The position numbers were made by a program, and so were the translations under genes. The notes under the pieces were generated by a model. The model was given only the letters and a program-made list of their open reading frames with translations, was not told the origin of the DNA and did no database searches. Below are positions 61,611 through 64,000 of a stretch of 64,000 bases of DNA, piece by piece (position 1 is the first letter of the stretch; each line of letters begins with the position of its first letter). Source of the DNA: Fibrobacter sp. UBA7003 (lineage in GTDB: Bacteria > Fibrobacterota > Fibrobacteria > Fibrobacterales > Fibrobacteraceae); the NCBI GenBank assembly GCA_002449765.1, contig DJXN01000014.1, forward strand, positions 1-64,000, read 5' to 3'.

Positions 61611-61629
61611 ATGTCATGTTTTGACATTC
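61611..61629 (+). terminator. Weak hairpin after the Cys-rich protein gene
   Basis: AATGTCA and TGACATT form a 7-bp stem with a 5-nt loop, then a T-rich stretch (CTGTTATTTATATTTG). GC-poor, so termination is doubtful. Confidence 0.3.
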
Positions 61630-61755
61630 TGTTATTTATATTTGATCGTGAGCAGTACAAAAGCGACATCAAATACGAGGGAGCCAATAAAACTTTTTCT
61701 TAGAAGCAAGCACTTATAATTGTATTTTGGCATAATTTTAAAGTTATTTAGCGTA

Positions 61756-61784
61756 TTGACAATTTGTAATACAATTTGTATATT
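61756..61784 (+). promoter_or_regulatory. Strong promoter with tandem operator of the toxin-antitoxin pair
   Basis: TTGACA (61756-61761), a 17-nt spacer and TATATT (61779-61784) form a near-consensus sigma-70 promoter. Two copies of ACAATTTGTA (61759-61768 and 61771-61780), each near-palindromic and 12 nt apart, overlap it, as expected for repression by the antitoxin. The TATATT ends 4 nt before the toxin ATG. Confidence 0.65.
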
Positions 61785-61788
61785 AATT

Positions 61789-62031
61789 ATGAAAATCATA
61801 AAACACGCATTTGAAAAATTCGATGAGAGAACATTCACTCCCGAAATGGCTGCAAAACTCGTCCATGGCAGATGTTTGTTTAGGCGTTCAAATTCTTTTC
61901 CAGACCGATACATAGCAATCGGAGAGGTAGATGGTAAAATATGGTCAGTCGTACTAGAAAAAGACCTGTACACAGTCGTCACGGCAAGGCGTGCACACAA
62001 AGACGAGGAAAATCTATGGCATTCAAGGTAA
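61789..62031 (+). CDS. BrnT/DUF4258-like toxin
   Basis: An 80-residue protein like BrnT-type ribonuclease toxins: N-terminal HAFEKFDERTFT, then RYIAIGEVDGKIWSVVLEKD and VVTARRAHKDEE, the R-R-A motif near the end of that fold. BrnT cleaves RNA and is neutralised by the downstream BrnA. The next gene begins inside its end (16-nt overlap). Toxin first, antitoxin second, as in brnT-brnA. The match is to the general pattern, so the family name is provisional. Confidence 0.6.
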   Translation: MKIIKHAFEKFDERTFTPEMAAKLVHGRCLFRRSNSFPDRYIAIGEVDGKIWSVVLEKDLYTVVTARRAHKDEENLWHSR

Positions 62032-62315
62032 TGGAAAAGCCCGACATGACGGAAGAAGAACTCCGCTATTTTAACGAGCACGATTTTGCAGAGGAATTCC
62101 GCAAGGGTTTGGAAGATGGCACAACGATCGTCAGCAACGGCCCCTGGGAAGAAACCGTAAAGGAAATCAAGGCCCGCAAGGCCCGCGAAGCAACGAAGAT
62201 GGCATCTTTCCGTTTGCCGACTTGGGTCATTGAAGGGCTCAAGCGCAATGCAGCAAAAGGCGGCGTCAAGTACAGCGAATACGCCATCGAGGTCTTGTCA
62301 AAGGCCGCTGTATAA
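62016..62315 (+). CDS. BrnA/CopG-like antitoxin
   Basis: A 99-residue acidic-N-terminus protein (MTEEELRYFNEHDFAEEF) with a C-terminal ribbon-helix-helix-like segment (MASFRLPTWVIEGLKRNAAK) that would bind the ACAATTTGTA operator. Typical antitoxin layout: the first half wraps the toxin, the second half binds DNA. It overlaps the toxin gene by 16 nt and ends 15 nt before the nnr start. Confidence 0.6.
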   Translation: MAFKVMEKPDMTEEELRYFNEHDFAEEFRKGLEDGTTIVSNGPWEETVKEIKARKAREATKMASFRLPTWVIEGLKRNAAKGGVKYSEYAIEVLSKAAV

Positions 62316-62318
62316 ATT

Positions 62319-62324
62319 TATATT
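62319..62324 (+). promoter_or_regulatory. TATATT -10-like box, nnr gene
   Basis: TATATT-caaagt-ATG, gap 6 nt, right after the antitoxin stop. Confidence 0.5.
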
Positions 62325-62330
62325 CAAAGT

Positions 62331-64000
62331 ATGAAACTCCTCGACCAGTTCAGTTTTACGGAACTCATGCCCGCCCTCTCGACCGAGGGGATGCGTGCAC
62401 TTGACAAGGCGGCCAAGGAAGCGCTCGCCAAGGACGTTCGCCAGACAGACGCTCCAATTGAAGGTGAGACGCGCGCGGCGATTGAGGCCGGTTATGAACT
62501 GATGAAACTGGCGGGAACCGCGCTGTTCAAGAAGGCGGTCGAGGTTTTAGATGCTTATCGCGGGGACGTTTATTGCGGGGATATTTATCGCGGGTCTGGT
62601 AATGCGCCCGAGACGCAGATTAGAACTGCGCCGCGATCGGTGGCGGTATTTGTCGGCGGGGGTAACAACGGAGGTGACGGGCTCGTACTCGCGAAGTTGC
62701 TTATCGAAGCGGGAATCCCCTGCACCACGTATTCGCTTGCCGCCGCGGACAAATTCCAGAACGAAGCCAAGATGGCTCTGGATGATTTTGTGCAGGCAGG
62801 CGGCCGTTTAATTCCGTATTCGCCGGCAGCGGAAAGTTTGTCGCAGGCAGGAACTGCACCGCGCACGCCGCGGTTCGCGGATTTTGACCTGATTGTAGAT
62901 TGCATGCTCGGGAACGGCGCGTACGGCGAACTGCGGGAACTGTACGCAGCCGCGGTCCGCGACATTGCCGCATCAAACATCCCGGTTGTCGCGGCCGACG
63001 CACCCACCGGTTACGACTCACAGGAACACGTGCGCCGGGAACCCTGTACCCGCGCATGCGAAACCCTCCTGTTCGGGTTCCCGCGGCTGGATGCATACAC
63101 GCGCGAAGGCGGGCCCGCTTTCGGGGAAGCCTCCATCGCCCCGCTCGGCTACCCCGCAGGCATCGTCGAGCAGTTCAGCGAGAACACGTTCCTCGCCACC
63201 GAGGCGCTCATTCCGCAAATGTTGCCCGCGCGCGACGACTGGGGCGACAAGCGCACCCAGGGCTGCGCCATGATTGTCGCAGGTTCCGGCGATATGCCGG
63301 GAGCCGCCGCGCTCTGCACGCAAGCAGCACTCCGGAGCGGCGCCGGCCTCGTGACCCTCGCGAGCCCCGAAGCCGTGATGTCCGTACTGCAGGCAAAACT
63401 TTCGGAACCCGTATTCGTAAACCTGCAAGATATCGCAGGTCAAGATGCGGATTCCACGGACGATCGAGCCACAGCGCTCTCCCCCGCACACATTCCGCAG
63501 ATTCTCGAGAAGGCAGCACACAACCAGGCGCTCGCTATCGGCCCCGGAATCGGAAGCGCCGAATGCACTCGCGACGCCGTCATCGAAATACTCCCGCAGC
63601 TCAATTGTCCGCTAGTCATCGACGCCGACGCGCTGAACGCCATCGCCACACACAACAAGACATCCGCAAGCCCCACTTCGGGCGCGGCATCTTACCTTCA
63701 CAGCATCGAGACTGCGGCAATCCTCACGCCGCACCGCCGGGAATTCGAAAGACTTTTCGGCGCCCTCCCGACAAACGATATCGACATACCCAAACTACTT
63801 CGTGACATCGCCCGCAACACGAAGAAGGTCATTCTCCTGAAGGGCGCGCCGACCTTCGTCGCCGCTCCCGACGGTCGCGTGTTCATCGTGCCCGCACACA
63901 ACTCGGGCCTCGCCAAGGGCGGCTCGGGCGACGTGCTTACCGGCATCATCACGGCTCTGCTCGCACAGGGCTTGTCCACCTGCGAAGCTGCCGTCCTCGG
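62331..64000 (+). CDS. nnr: Bifunctional NAD(P)H-hydrate epimerase / dehydratase (partial)
   Basis: Repairs hydrated NADH and NADPH. About 556 residues are present; the gene runs off the right edge. N-terminal epimerase (NnrE) domain, residues about 15-280: FVGGGNNGGDGLVLAK, DCMLGNGAYGELRE and AADAPTGYDS. C-terminal kinase-like dehydratase (NnrD) domain: GAGLVTLASPEAV, AIGPGIGS, VIDADALNA, ILTPHRREFERLFG, ILLKGAP and GLAKGGSGDVLTGII. Between LFKKAVEVL and the GGG loop the epimerase has an extra tract, YRGDVYCGDIYRGSGNAPET, coded by a tandem 15-nt repeat. The repeat may disturb the epimerase fold. Confidence 0.93.
   Translation, partial: MKLLDQFSFTELMPALSTEGMRALDKAAKEALAKDVRQTDAPIEGETRAAIEAGYELMKLAGTALFKKAVEVLDAYRGDVYCGDIYRGSGNAPETQIRTAPRSVAVFVGGGNNGGDGLVLAKLLIEAGIPCTTYSLAAADKFQNEAKMALDDFVQAGGRLIPYSPAAESLSQAGTAPRTPRFADFDLIVDCMLGNGAYGELRELYAAAVRDIAASNIPVVAADAPTGYDSQEHVRREPCTRACETLLFGFPRLDAYTREGGPAFGEASIAPLGYPAGIVEQFSENTFLATEALIPQMLPARDDWGDKRTQGCAMIVAGSGDMPGAAALCTQAALRSGAGLVTLASPEAVMSVLQAKLSEPVFVNLQDIAGQDADSTDDRATALSPAHIPQILEKAAHNQALAIGPGIGSAECTRDAVIEILPQLNCPLVIDADALNAIATHNKTSASPTSGAASYLHSIETAAILTPHRREFERLFGALPTNDIDIPKLLRDIARNTKKVILLKGAPTFVAAPDGRVFIVPAHNSGLAKGGSGDVLTGIITALLAQGLSTCEAAVL
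62555..62599 (+). repeat. In-frame 15-nt tandem repeat in the nnr gene
   Basis: Three 15-nt units begin TTATCG, TTATTG and TTATCG at 62555, 62570 and 62585, encoding YRGDV-YCGDI-YRGSG. The core TTATCGCGGG is similar to the repeat core of the oxidoreductase at 55641. Confidence 0.8.

Noticed and set aside
61632..62081. A 149-residue minus-strand frame over the toxin-antitoxin locus
   Set aside because: The plus strand has a better promoter, coupled starts and BrnT/BrnA-like patterns.

Overview
The window reads as a chromosomal segment from a fibre-degrading member of Fibrobacterota, most likely Fibrobacter. The pointers are a FISUMP-domain lipoprotein (a Fibrobacter paralogous family), a TIGR02147-type regulator beside a large LamG-like lipoprotein, a GH11 xylanase with a Ser-rich linker and C-terminal module, and a GH16 beta-glucanase lipoprotein. 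Many starts are preceded by a TAnnTTT-type -10 box that ends only 4-8 nt before the ATG. The species is inferred; no 16S gene is present. The right edge cuts a bifunctional NAD(P)H-hydrate repair gene.

Layout. 0.1-13 kb: tRNA-modification and housekeeping genes (miaA, pdxJ, truA), a YibQ-like divergent polysaccharide deacetylase, a GGDEF protein with a degenerate active site, a radical SAM/DUF2344 fusion, a small beta-barrel protein and a LOG-family protein. 13-15.6 kb: a protein kinase-like gene coupled to a membrane/repeat protein. 15.6-21.4 kb: a leftward gltX - BON protein - WYL regulator - queA - galE run. 21.5-23.7 kb: a low-molecular-weight phosphatase and a queC-queD-queE operon with a short hairpin leader. 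23.7-29.4 kb: a phosphate block, phoB-phoR-nptA with a second nptA paralogue upstream. 29.6-30.7 kb: ispF and a zinc-ribbon membrane protein. 30.8-45.3 kb: one leftward respiratory complex I operon, nuoBCDEFGHIJKLMN, lacking nuoA at its head.

45.5-64 kb is more accessory: the TIGR02147/lipoprotein pair, a ferredoxin-geranylgeranyl reductase pair, a FISUMP lipoprotein, an AT-rich island with three 40-nt inverted-repeat units and two orphan genes, glycogen phosphorylase, a Gfo/Idh/MocA oxidoreductase with an Sfp-type transferase, YbaK, the xylanase and beta-glucanase, an alpha/beta hydrolase, an uncharacterised Cys-rich protein, a BrnT/BrnA-like toxin-antitoxin pair and the NAD(P)HX repair enzyme.

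Functionally the window combines extracellular hemicellulose and beta-glucan attack (GH11, GH16), glycogen turnover (glgP), sodium-coupled phosphate uptake under a two-component system, a proton-pumping NADH dehydrogenase and queuosine synthesis (queC/D/E plus queA). The most unusual signals are the close-set TAnnTTT promoters, the three repeat units near 51 kb, a fibronectin III-like domain fused to NuoE, and in-frame minisatellites in two enzymes. I saw no rRNA, tRNA, CRISPR array or intact insertion sequence.
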